Notes under the pieces: model-generated
What the model was told of the DNA's origin: nothing
The model's database searches: none
The model's input: only the letters and a program-made list of their open reading frames with translations
From: Chitinophaga sp. Ak27
GTDB lineage: Bacteria; Bacteroidota; Bacteroidia; Chitinophagales; Chitinophagaceae
Reading direction: 5' to 3'
NCBI RefSeq assembly: GCF_012726295.1
Contig: NZ_JABAOB010000003.1
Coordinates: 62,001 to 126,000 of the forward strand
Length of the DNA: 64,000 nt
Made by a program: the position numbers and the translations under genes
In this document: one piece after another, positions 26,591-34,652 of the stretch
How the letters are laid out: each line of letters opens with the position of its first letter
Numbering within the stretch: position 1 is the stretch's first letter

Positions 26591-27143
26591 AGAAAAATTA
26601 TTTTAAATTCAGAAGGGTCAAAGATAAGGTATTCGACTTAGTGCGGGCAAATATTTTTTATTAATACCAGTGCGCGCGGTTATAATTAAATACTTCCATA
26701 ATTACTACCCCTAAACACATTTTTTTAAATGGAGATACTAACATAGTTTTGCACCCTCTCCGGAAAAAGTGTGAATATCTCGCGCTTTACCAGTGAACGA
26801 TTTTTTTTGTTGACAAGGATACAATATTATTTTATCAGTTATATATCCATATTTATGATAAAAAGGAGAATGACGAAGATAAAGGTACTGTTAATCAACG
26901 GGGTTTATAGTAGTGAAAACCTTGTCACGTCTGGGTTGTAAAGCCCCGGCAGCAGCGGAAAGAGGAGTTTAGGCAAACTGTAATCAGGATAACATAAACA
27001 AGGGTAGATAAATTTTTTTTTTCAACATTTTCTACAGATATTCGTCATCCTGTCTGAAAATTTTTCAACTTCCTGCGTTGGGGAATTTCGAATTCGAGAA
27101 CTAAGCATCCTTAATTAAGAAACAACTAATTTTTTTTATCTCA
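26591..27143. other. A/T-rich region upstream of dnaA
   Basis: 553 bases without a gene, strongly A/T-rich in places. A match to the -7 element, TAGTTTTG, is at 26744-26751, but about 390 nt before dnaA. I looked for DnaA boxes (TTATNCACA and its complement) and found none, so I cannot call a replication origin. No other RNA gene or repeat is visible. Confidence 0.45.
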
Positions 27144-28577
27144 ATGAATAAAACTTGCGAACAAGTTTGGGAAAAGTGTCTTAATATAATTAGGGATATA
27201 GTAGAATGGCAGCCGTTTAAGACATGGTTTGAACCAATTAAACCCATTAAACTTGAAAACAATGTTTTAACCATCCAGGTCCCCAGCCAATTCTTTTATG
27301 AATACCTTGAGGAGCATTATGTGGGATTGTTAGGAAAAACCATCAAAAGAGAATTAGGAAAAGAAGCCCGGTTGGAGTATCGCATTGTTGTCGAGAACGG
27401 TACACCACATCAGCATCCCAGAACAGTAAACATGCCCACGCAGTTTACCAAACCTCAGAAAGACAATGAAGTAGATTTCCCCTTAACGATTCATAACCCG
27501 GTGAAGAATCCGTTTGTTATCCCGGGCATTAAAAGGGTTCAAATTGATTCACAGCTCAATCCAAACTATACGTTTGATGCGTATGTAGAGGGAGACAGTA
27601 ACCGTGTAGCCAGACGGGCAGGTAAAACCGTGGCAGAGAAGCCCGGTGGCACTTCTTTTAATCCGTTGGTGATATACGGAGGTGTAGGTCTTGGTAAAAC
27701 ACACCTGGCACAGGCAGTAGGTAATGATGTAAAGCGCATTCATCCCAATAAGGCGGTGTTGTATGTGAGCGCAGAAAAATTCATCAACCAGTTTATAGAT
27801 CACTCCAAGAATAATATCATTAACGATTTTATTCACTTTTACCAGTTGATTGATGTATTGATTGTAGATGACATACAATTCTTTGCGCGCGCAGAAAAAA
27901 CGCAGGATGCCTTCTTTGCAATCTTCAACCACTTACACCAGTCAGGTAAGCAACTGATCCTCACCTCTGATAAGGCGCCGAAAGATCTTGACGGTGTACA
28001 GGAGAGGCTGTTGAGCCGTTTCCGCTGGGGATTAAGTGCAGATATCCAGATCCCTGATTTTGAAACCAGGATGGAAATCCTGGAGATGAAAATGCGAAAC
28101 GACGGACTGGAAATGCCGAAGGAAGTAGTGAAGTATGTAGCGTACAATATCCAGACAAACGTACGTGAACTGGAAGGCGCGCTTATTTCATTGCTGGCGC
28201 AGTCGTCGCTGAACCGTAAGGAGATAGACCTGGAACTGGCCAAGCGGGTATTGAAGTCTTTTGTGAAAACATCTTCCAAAGAAATTACGATAGAAAGCAT
28301 CCAGAAAATGGTATGTGAATATTTTGATGTACCATACGATAAGTTGCTGCAGAAAACGCGTAAACGCGAAATTGTACAGGCCCGGCAAATCACTATGTAC
28401 CTGGCGAAATCATTTACTAAAAACTCTTTGAAAACGATCGGTGAACATTTTGGCGGACGTGATCACACTACCGTGATTCATAGCTGCCAAACCGTAAAAG
28501 ACCTGATGGATACAGATAATAACTTCCGCGACAGCGTGATTGAATTGCAACAGAAAGTACAGCTGGCCGCTATGTAA
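27144..28577 (+). CDS. dnaA: Chromosomal replication initiator protein DnaA
   Basis: 477 aa. Domain I (about residues 1-85), a linker, the AAA+ domain with Walker A GGVGLGKTHLAQAVGN and Walker B VLIVDDIQFFARAEK, sensor segment ILTSDKAPKDL, arginine-finger region RLLSRFRWGL, and domain IV with the DNA-binding signature GEHFGGRDHTTVIHSC are all intact. It initiates replication at oriC. A strong terminator follows, so it is not cotranscribed with dnaN, unlike many bacteria. Confidence 0.99.
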   Translation: MNKTCEQVWEKCLNIIRDIVEWQPFKTWFEPIKPIKLENNVLTIQVPSQFFYEYLEEHYVGLLGKTIKRELGKEARLEYRIVVENGTPHQHPRTVNMPTQFTKPQKDNEVDFPLTIHNPVKNPFVIPGIKRVQIDSQLNPNYTFDAYVEGDSNRVARRAGKTVAEKPGGTSFNPLVIYGGVGLGKTHLAQAVGNDVKRIHPNKAVLYVSAEKFINQFIDHSKNNIINDFIHFYQLIDVLIVDDIQFFARAEKTQDAFFAIFNHLHQSGKQLILTSDKAPKDLDGVQERLLSRFRWGLSADIQIPDFETRMEILEMKMRNDGLEMPKEVVKYVAYNIQTNVRELEGALISLLAQSSLNRKEIDLELAKRVLKSFVKTSSKEITIESIQKMVCEYFDVPYDKLLQKTRKREIVQARQITMYLAKSFTKNSLKTIGEHFGGRDHTTVIHSCQTVKDLMDTDNNFRDSVIELQQKVQLAAM

Positions 28578-28604
28578 GGCCTCCCTCCCCCCAATAACCT
28601 ATTT

Positions 28605-28643
28605 TAGTGATGCCATTCTTCTTTAGAATGGCATCACTATTTT
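28605..28643 (+). terminator. Terminator after dnaA
   Basis: 15-bp perfect stem TAGTGATGCCATTCT / AGAATGGCATCACTA with a 5-nt loop, followed by TTTTATG. It lies 27 nt after the dnaA stop. Confidence 0.88.
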
Positions 28644-28729
28644 ATGCTACCGGAATAGCCCTGGTGGCGCGTTTAGATACCCTGGTAATAATATGGGTTT
28701 CAAAATTTTTATAAAAAAATGAAAATGCT

Positions 28730-28760
28730 TTTGGAGAATATAAAACTTTGTTTATTTTTG
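28730..28760 (+). promoter_or_regulatory. Bacteroidota-type promoter of tRNA-Ser
   Basis: TTTG (28730-28733), 19-nt spacer, TATTTTTG (28753-28760), an exact match to TAnnTTTG. The tRNA starts 20 nt further on. Confidence 0.75.
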
Positions 28761-28780
28761 CAGCCCCTTCTGGGAAATAC

Positions 28781-28869
28781 GGAGAGATGCCTGAGTGGCC
28801 GAAAGGAACGGTTTGCTAAACCGTCGTACGGGTTAAACTGTACCGAGGGTTCGAATCCCTCTCTCTCCG
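28781..28869 (+). tRNA. tRNA-Ser (GCT)
   Basis: 89-nt class II tRNA. The acceptor stem GGAGAGA pairs with TCTCTCC, the anticodon arm ACGGT-TTGCTAA-ACCGT gives anticodon GCT (reads AGC/AGT), a long variable arm follows, and the T arm is GAGGG-TTCGAAT-CCCTC. The discriminator is G and CCA is not encoded. Confidence 0.97.
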
Positions 28870-28877
28870 CAAGCTTT

Positions 28878-28917
28878 AAAAGCTCTGGTAAACGCAAGTA
28901 ACCAGGGCTTTTTTCTT
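28878..28917 (+). terminator. Terminator after tRNA-Ser
   Basis: Stem AAAAGCTCTGGT / ACCAGGGCTTTT (one T-G pair) with an 11-nt loop, followed by T4CT4. Confidence 0.8.
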
Positions 28918-29029
28918 TTAATATATTAACAGCGGCCCGATGATCCCAGAAAAAGTGCAAACGGGGCCGGCATCAGTCTAAAAAAATACCTTTAATATTT
29001 ATTGTATATCCTTATACCAAAAAAAACCA

Positions 29030-30769
29030 ATGAAACATTTTTACCTATCTCTGTGCCTGACTGCTCTTAGCTTCGTTTCCGCAGCTCAAAAAACGGTTAT
29101 TAAATGGGGCGATGAATTTAAACTCCGTAAAGGTAGTACCGACCTCAAAGTAATACATGCCGACAACACCGGTGCTTATCTTGAGGAAAGCCACTGGGCC
29201 ATGAAGTCTTACTTTGTAGTCGGTGCCACCCTCAGAGAATCAGCCTCCCTTGTAAAGGTGGATAAAAACCTGTCGGAAGTTTACCGGAATGACTTTAATA
29301 AGGAATTGAGAGGAAAAGAATTTGAACAGTTTTTTGCCTGCCAGGATAAGTTATTCCTGTTTTCATCTGAGTACAGTAAGCGCGATAAAACATTTGCCAT
29401 TTACGCCTCCACGGTGGATAAGACTACTGGTGAACTTACCGGCGAATGGCGTGAGATCACCACTTTTCAGCAAATAGAAAAGAATGATGAATTTGATTTC
29501 AAGATTGATTACAATGTGGATAGCTCCAGAATTTTAATAGTGAGCAGCGCTAAAGGAAAGGAAAGAAATGAGTATAAGATCCAGGAGTTCGACAAAAGCC
29601 TTAGACCCTCTGCAAAGCCGCTTGTTATCCGGAATGAGTTTGAGCCTAAGAAGTACCAGCTGGAAGATGTGCTGTACACACTCGATCACAAGGTAGTACT
29701 GGTAGCGCGCATGTATGAGTATGAAGAAGGCAAAAAGAAGAAAGAAAAGTTTCTTGATTTCACCAACTACAATATTCGCATTTACGAAGACAAAGGCAAG
29801 CTGCAAACTGAGATCAATACCGGCATCAACGGGAAATGGCTCACCAATACTAAATTGGTACAGGAAAGAAATAAAGACCTGGTGCTGACAGCCTTTTACA
29901 GCAATGAAAAAAAAGGTAAAACGATTGATGGACTGCTGGTGCAAAGAATCAACGTAACTAATGGGAAAGTAGTATCGACCAGCGATAAGCCCATTAATAA
30001 TTCGCTGTTGTTGGCCAATCAGGATAACGCTGATGATGAAGAGGCGGATGATAAAGAGGAAACAAAGGAAGAGAAGAAGATAAGAGAAGAATTGAAGAAA
30101 ATGAAAGCGGAAGGAGAAGGATTTTCCAAATACATGCGATTCCAGAAAATTTTTTATACGGCTGACAACGGACTGATTATTGTCGCCGAAAAATATGATA
30201 ATTATGTAAGCACCTTCCAGAGTTACAGCCCGGGGTTTAATAATATGCCCGGTCAATGGCGATCTACTTCCTATGCTATTTATGTATCGGGCGACCTGAT
30301 GATATGTAAAATAGATGCCTCCGGGGATATTGGCTGGTTACAGGTATTGCCCAAAAGGCAACGGGAAGAAATAAATGTAGGCTCCTCCGTTGCCCCTACC
30401 AATGGTTTCTCTTACGGGTTAGGTTATTTTATGGAAGGGAATAGGCCTTACTATTCTGGTTTTGGAGCCTTACAGACAAATGGAAATATCCAGCTCTTAT
30501 TTAACGATCATCCCAGAAATGCGATAGTTACCCAGGCTGGTCAGAAAGCTAAACTGATTGGGCGTTTTGCCAAGTCGGATTGTTTCCTCGTAAATATTGA
30601 TGAAACGTCTGGTAAAATTACCAGGAAGCCTTTTTTCAACAATGCGGATATTCCTACTGCCATGCCCCGGTTAGGCGCCATCATTGGCAACGATATGTAT
30701 ATGGTAGGAAGAACAGATAGAGGATTGGGTAAAACAAAAATTGCTATTGCGAAGATTACTGCGGATTGA
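29030..30769 (+). CDS. Secreted protein of unknown function
   Basis: 579 aa with a signal peptide (about residues 1-19, ending VSAAQ). I recognise no catalytic motif. The body shows recurrent short beta-strand patterns (DKLFLFSSEYSK, DSSRILIVSSAKG, DHKVVLVARMYEYE, KDLVLTAFYSNEK, NDMYMVGRT) compatible with a beta-propeller. A highly charged insertion with runs of Asp/Glu/Lys lies around residues 335-360. It is flanked by terminators, so monocistronic. Function unknown; probably periplasmic or surface-exposed. Confidence 0.85.
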   Translation: MKHFYLSLCLTALSFVSAAQKTVIKWGDEFKLRKGSTDLKVIHADNTGAYLEESHWAMKSYFVVGATLRESASLVKVDKNLSEVYRNDFNKELRGKEFEQFFACQDKLFLFSSEYSKRDKTFAIYASTVDKTTGELTGEWREITTFQQIEKNDEFDFKIDYNVDSSRILIVSSAKGKERNEYKIQEFDKSLRPSAKPLVIRNEFEPKKYQLEDVLYTLDHKVVLVARMYEYEEGKKKKEKFLDFTNYNIRIYEDKGKLQTEINTGINGKWLTNTKLVQERNKDLVLTAFYSNEKKGKTIDGLLVQRINVTNGKVVSTSDKPINNSLLLANQDNADDEEADDKEETKEEKKIREELKKMKAEGEGFSKYMRFQKIFYTADNGLIIVAEKYDNYVSTFQSYSPGFNNMPGQWRSTSYAIYVSGDLMICKIDASGDIGWLQVLPKRQREEINVGSSVAPTNGFSYGLGYFMEGNRPYYSGFGALQTNGNIQLLFNDHPRNAIVTQAGQKAKLIGRFAKSDCFLVNIDETSGKITRKPFFNNADIPTAMPRLGAIIGNDMYMVGRTDRGLGKTKIAIAKITAD

Positions 30770-30794
30770 TAAATAGCTAAGAAAGATATGTGTG

Positions 30795-30829
30795 AAAAGC
30801 AGCTAAGATATTTTCATGGCTGCTTTTTG
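30795..30829 (+). terminator. Terminator between convergent genes
   Basis: 9-bp stem AAAAGCAGC / GCTGCTTTT, 15-nt loop, T-rich tail. It follows the secreted-protein gene by 25 nt. Confidence 0.7.
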
Positions 30830-30853
30830 CATTGATGACATTATCTACTATCT

Positions 30854-32230
30854 CTACACTCCCTCTTCCATAAACCCACTCTTATCCGTAATCGTTCCGC
30901 CATTATTCACCAGCACTTGGCCTGATTTCGCTCCTGCTGTTACATTGGTGAGTGGCGTACTTCCGCCGGCGCTCACTACAATAGCATGCGCATCTGGTCC
31001 CTGGGCGCTGATCAGGCCTGCTACCTGGATATGCTCCAGTTTACCGCCTTCGATCGTATAGGTGTCTACGTTAGCGCCATAAGTGGTAATGTCGCCCTGT
31101 ATAGTAAGATTTTCTACTGCGCCGCCAGGTTTAATACTGAAAGCTATAGCGGGAAGCGGCATAAGTACGCCTTTTACGAGGGTGTTGCCGATACTGCCAT
31201 GGGTAGTAATATTTTCCGCAATGTGGATACTGCCGATAGGTTTGCTGATTTGTATACCGATGGAGCCATCGCCGTGTGTAGTAATGGATTTGAGATGGAT
31301 GTTTTTAACAGTGCCATCATATTGATTAAAGCCCCGTGCACCTAATCCATGGGTGATGATTTCTTTTTTGGCCGTGAAAGTATCTACGGTGCCGAAGTTA
31401 ACGAAGCCTATGCCGCTGGGTCCATGAGAGATTAATTGCTCCTGGGCGGTCCAGTTGTCTACAGAGCCCCAGGTATCGAGTACCATATCATTTACACCAT
31501 AGGTCACAATCTCGCCGTGATGCACCACTGTTTTCGCTTTTACGCCAAACACAATAAACACGGCGGCGGTGATCATATCGGCAGTGCCGTAAGGGAGCAT
31601 GCCATTGGAATAGACTGCGCCGGTAGTAAGTTTTTGGAGGGTTACCCATCCCCCGTTATCACCAAATCCGCTGATAAAAATTCCCGAGCCGATGACCGGG
31701 GCATTTTTCCGGCCTATCGTGATGTCGGTCAACCGGGCCTCGATGTTGCTGTTGCTATCTCCATTAAAATTATACACGGTAAAAGCACCCTGGTAAACGT
31801 TTACACCGTATTTCTGTGGTTGTTCGCTGTAGCGGCGGGCATCACAAGACACTATGTCGATGTCGCCGGCATGCAATACCAGGTGATGAGTGCCTTGCCG
31901 TATCATTACAGATATCTGGCCGGTAACACATAAGTTATGCAATGTGATGGTACCCATATCTGGCAAGCCGGTTTGAGAAAAGATAGCCCTGCAGGAAGGG
32001 GTAGTCATAATGGTGAGATCCTTGATGGTGTTATTGGCGGTGATGCCAATGCCGTCGCTGTTATTGAAGCTGAGCATGCATTTATCCTTATCGGTGCCAC
32101 AGAGTGTATAGCCCGGCGGCAGTGTAATTGCATATGGACAAAGAATGGACGTTTCCAGTTGCAGGGTTTGTGGCTGATGATGAGCCAGCGCAGTTAGCAG
32201 GTCGGTCAGCGAAGTTATTTTGGTGGTCAT
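30854..32230 (-). CDS. Beta-helix-like repeat protein without signal peptide
   Basis: 458 aa. No signal peptide or membrane segment is evident. From about residue 225 to 430 the chain is built of imperfect units of about 25-30 residues with a recurring ITTHG / IVTYG / LISHG / DITTYG motif followed by a hydrophobic turn, typical of a right-handed parallel beta-helix as in pectate lyase-like or adhesin passenger domains. The N terminus (about 1-100) contains ILCPYAITLPPGYTLCGTDKDKCML and the isolated ITANNTIKDLTIMTT, also pectate-lyase-like. No catalytic residues can be assigned. Function unknown. Confidence 0.8.
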   Translation of the reverse strand: MTTKITSLTDLLTALAHHQPQTLQLETSILCPYAITLPPGYTLCGTDKDKCMLSFNNSDGIGITANNTIKDLTIMTTPSCRAIFSQTGLPDMGTITLHNLCVTGQISVMIRQGTHHLVLHAGDIDIVSCDARRYSEQPQKYGVNVYQGAFTVYNFNGDSNSNIEARLTDITIGRKNAPVIGSGIFISGFGDNGGWVTLQKLTTGAVYSNGMLPYGTADMITAAVFIVFGVKAKTVVHHGEIVTYGVNDMVLDTWGSVDNWTAQEQLISHGPSGIGFVNFGTVDTFTAKKEIITHGLGARGFNQYDGTVKNIHLKSITTHGDGSIGIQISKPIGSIHIAENITTHGSIGNTLVKGVLMPLPAIAFSIKPGGAVENLTIQGDITTYGANVDTYTIEGGKLEHIQVAGLISAQGPDAHAIVVSAGGSTPLTNVTAGAKSGQVLVNNGGTITDKSGFMEEGV

Positions 32231-32287
32231 AATGGAGGATGTTGGTTCATTAATAACGCGCGGCCCGGCAAATGGTTGTCGGATGTT

Positions 32288-33577
32288 TTACAGCAACAGG
32301 TGATGCAGTAATCCGAATAAGATGCTGAGACCTACCAGGAATAAGATATTGGTCCGGTATCGTTGAAGGAGGATCAGGGAGATGATGACCCAGGCCGCGG
32401 CCCACCAGTCGGGATGACTTATACCCAATCCTTGCGGAAGCAATACATCTTTGCCCAGGTAGAGTGTGAGGTTCAGGATTACGCCAACTACGGCGGCGGT
32501 AACGAGCCCGAGTGCCCCGGCTATTGCCGGGTGACCCTGTGTTTTTTCGATCAGCGGCGCCCCGGCGAAGATCAGGAGGAAGCAGGGCAGAAAGGTAAAG
32601 TAAGTGGTGGCTAAAAGCCCGATGGTACCCATCCACAACGAGCCGCCAAAATGATTGTATCCCGCCATAAAACCGACGAACGATAATACGATGATCAATG
32701 GTCCCGGCGTGGTTTCTGCCAGGGCAAATCCGTCGAGCATTTGCAGCCTGGTGAGCCAGTTTAGTTTGGTAACGGTAAATTGTGCTACATAGGGCAGTAC
32801 GGTATAAGAACCGCCAATGGTAACAAAGGCGGTTTGGGTGAAAAAGAGGCCGAGGCTTTTCCAGAAACTAAAATCACCCAGCAGGCAGAAGAGCAGGAAA
32901 GGCAGTAGCCATAATACAATGCCCGCCCCCAGCAATTGCAGGAATGGCTTGAGTTGGAAGTTGCTGCGGGTAGCAGGCGATGGTTCTTCTTCTGCTATCT
33001 CAGATCCGGTGGGTAGCAGTGAAGGCCAGGCCCAGTGTGCCACCAGTGCAAAAATAAGCGTGCCGGCAATGATGCTGAGAAAGGGAAGATGAAGGAAGAA
33101 GATACCAATAAAGGCTATCGCGGCTAATAAGTAGTGAACCGGCGTGTGTAGGGACTTGCGCGCGATTTTGAACATTGCGAGTAGTATAATGGCAATGACG
33201 GCGGGCTTCAGGCCATTGAACATAGCGGTTACCCAGGGAATATTCCCATACAATACATAGAGGATGCTAAGTCCCAATAGAATAAACATAGAAGGCAGTA
33301 CAAACAGCATTCCTGCTGCAATGCCTCCCCGTTTCCCATGCATCAGCCAGCCGGTATAAATGGCCAGTTGCTGGGCTTCTGGTCCGGGTAAGATCATGCA
33401 GTGATTGAGTGCATGCAGAAATTTGTGATGGCTGATCCATTTTTTCTGTTCTACCAGGTGTTCGTGCATGATGGCAATGTGGCCGGCGGTACCGCCAAAG
33501 CTGATCCAGCCTAGTTTAAACCAAAATTTCAAGGCTTCATTAAAGGAGGGTGTCGACAGTTTACTGGTGGTATCCAT
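32288..33577 (-). CDS. chrA: Chromate transporter, CHR family (long, two-domain form)
   Basis: 429 aa from the ATG at 33577; an in-frame ATG at 33643 would add 22 hydrophobic residues not typical of the family. Two homologous CHR domains are present: the first has FWFKLGWISFGGTAGHIAIMHEHLVEQKKWI and LPGPEAQQLAIYTGW, the second TQTAFVTIGGSYTVLPYVAQ and LAETTPGPLIIVLSFVGF. About ten to twelve membrane helices. Long CHR proteins confer chromate efflux in characterised cases. It lies alone on the minus strand. Confidence 0.9.
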   Translation of the reverse strand: MDTTSKLSTPSFNEALKFWFKLGWISFGGTAGHIAIMHEHLVEQKKWISHHKFLHALNHCMILPGPEAQQLAIYTGWLMHGKRGGIAAGMLFVLPSMFILLGLSILYVLYGNIPWVTAMFNGLKPAVIAIILLAMFKIARKSLHTPVHYLLAAIAFIGIFFLHLPFLSIIAGTLIFALVAHWAWPSLLPTGSEIAEEEPSPATRSNFQLKPFLQLLGAGIVLWLLPFLLFCLLGDFSFWKSLGLFFTQTAFVTIGGSYTVLPYVAQFTVTKLNWLTRLQMLDGFALAETTPGPLIIVLSFVGFMAGYNHFGGSLWMGTIGLLATTYFTFLPCFLLIFAGAPLIEKTQGHPAIAGALGLVTAAVVGVILNLTLYLGKDVLLPQGLGISHPDWWAAAWVIISLILLQRYRTNILFLVGLSILFGLLHHLLL

Positions 33578-34054
33578 AATAAATAACGGCTTTCCAATTA
33601 CGTCCGATAGCAGGCATAGTATGGCCAATCCGATGCCCTGCATCGGATTGCTGACTGGTATAACGGTAGCAGGAAATAGCCGGTAGGCTATACCGGTTGA
33701 TGGGTGAAAAATTATTTTTTAAGAGAAAAGCAGCTGTTTTTCAAGTTGTGTAAAGATAGCTTAAAAAGTACTGCTATGCAAGGTTTTGATATGTTTATTT
33801 GCGTTAAAATAAGCTTGTTTTTGACTGGTTTAAGCGCACTTTTGAATATGGGGATAAGGAGTTTGTTTTTGGAGGCTTATTTGGGGTTTTAGAGCGATTT
33901 TAGAAATGATAAAATCCGGTACTTTTTATCAACAGGTAATCCGGTAGTAGAAAGCTGTTTTTCTTTTTAAGCAGATTTTAAGCCCCGGTTCGCCAGGTTC
34001 TGATGCACTGGCAAGAAAATTGGATTACGGGCCATACAAAAACAAATTATACAT
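33578..34054. other. Intergenic region between chrA and a small exported protein gene
   Basis: About 480 bases between divergent genes. It contains a T-rich stretch (33710-33890) with one 62-codon open frame lacking any recognisable feature. I see no RNA gene, operator or repeat. Confidence 0.4.
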
Positions 34055-34462
34055 ATGAAAAAGTTAATTGCTGCAATCGCTATCATGCTGGCGGTATCCC
34101 CGGTTTTCGCACAAACAGCTACACCTGCCCCTGCTGCCGCCAAACAGGCGCCTGCTAAAGCCCCTGCTGCTCCTAAAGCATTACCAGCTCCTGAAAAACG
34201 CGCTATCGCCTACACTGATGAATTAAAGTCGAAATTAAATCTCACAGATGATCAATATAAAAAGGTGCTGGATGTAAATACAGAATGTATCCGCCGTAAG
34301 GATGCGGCCAAGGCAAGCGGACAAAAAGGTGGGTTTAAAGAAATTTCCGCTTACCGCAAGCAACAGTTCCAGACTATTCTGACCCCTGATCAGCAGGCTA
34401 AGCTGAAAGATCTGAATGCACAGCATGCACAGAAAGGAGGAAAACCGGATGCAGAAAAATAG
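34055..34462 (+). CDS. Small exported Ala/Pro/Lys-rich protein (Spy/DUF4890-like)
   Basis: 135 aa with a signal peptide (about residues 1-20, ending VFA). A low-complexity Ala/Pro/Lys segment (about 21-50) is followed by a helical part with YTDELKSKLNLTDDQYKKVLDVN and RKQQFQTILTPDQQAKLKDL, the LTxxQ pattern of Spy/CpxP-like and DUF4890 proteins. Likely periplasmic; a chaperone-like or metal-stress role is only an analogy. A terminator follows. Confidence 0.8.
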   Translation: MKKLIAAIAIMLAVSPVFAQTATPAPAAAKQAPAKAPAAPKALPAPEKRAIAYTDELKSKLNLTDDQYKKVLDVNTECIRRKDAAKASGQKGGFKEISAYRKQQFQTILTPDQQAKLKDLNAQHAQKGGKPDAEK

Positions 34463-34484
34463 TCAATTATAAAACAGCGATAGG

Positions 34485-34513
34485 AAGGGAGCAGTACTAC
34501 TGCTCCCTTTTTT
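34485..34513 (+). terminator. Terminator after the Spy-like gene
   Basis: Inverted repeat AAGGGAGCAG / CTGCTCCCTT with a 5-nt loop, followed by T5, 22 nt after the stop codon. Confidence 0.85.
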
Positions 34514-34652
34514 TATTGCATATAATACCGGACGTTGCATGTACCGCTTCCGGACAATTATATAAATAATAAATGTATAAATGATTTATTTAAAACTATT
34601 TTGATTACTGGCACCGTATTTTCGCCCCAAGAATATCTCAATATATTAGGGT

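Noticed and set aside
26591..27143. Candidate replication origin upstream of dnaA
   Set aside because: The region is A/T-rich, but I found no TTATNCACA-type DnaA boxes, and dnaA in Bacteroidota is often not beside oriC. GC-skew over the whole genome would be needed.
28709..28960. Minus-strand frame of 83 codons reading AEREGFEPSVQ across tRNA-Ser
   Set aside because: This is the well-known antisense translation of a serine tRNA, repeatedly mis-annotated as a protein. The region is fully explained by the tRNA, its promoter and its terminator.
33704..33892. 62-codon plus-strand frame with a hydrophobic middle
   Set aside because: Cysteine/phenylalanine-rich translation of T-rich intergenic DNA; no homology or start context to support it.
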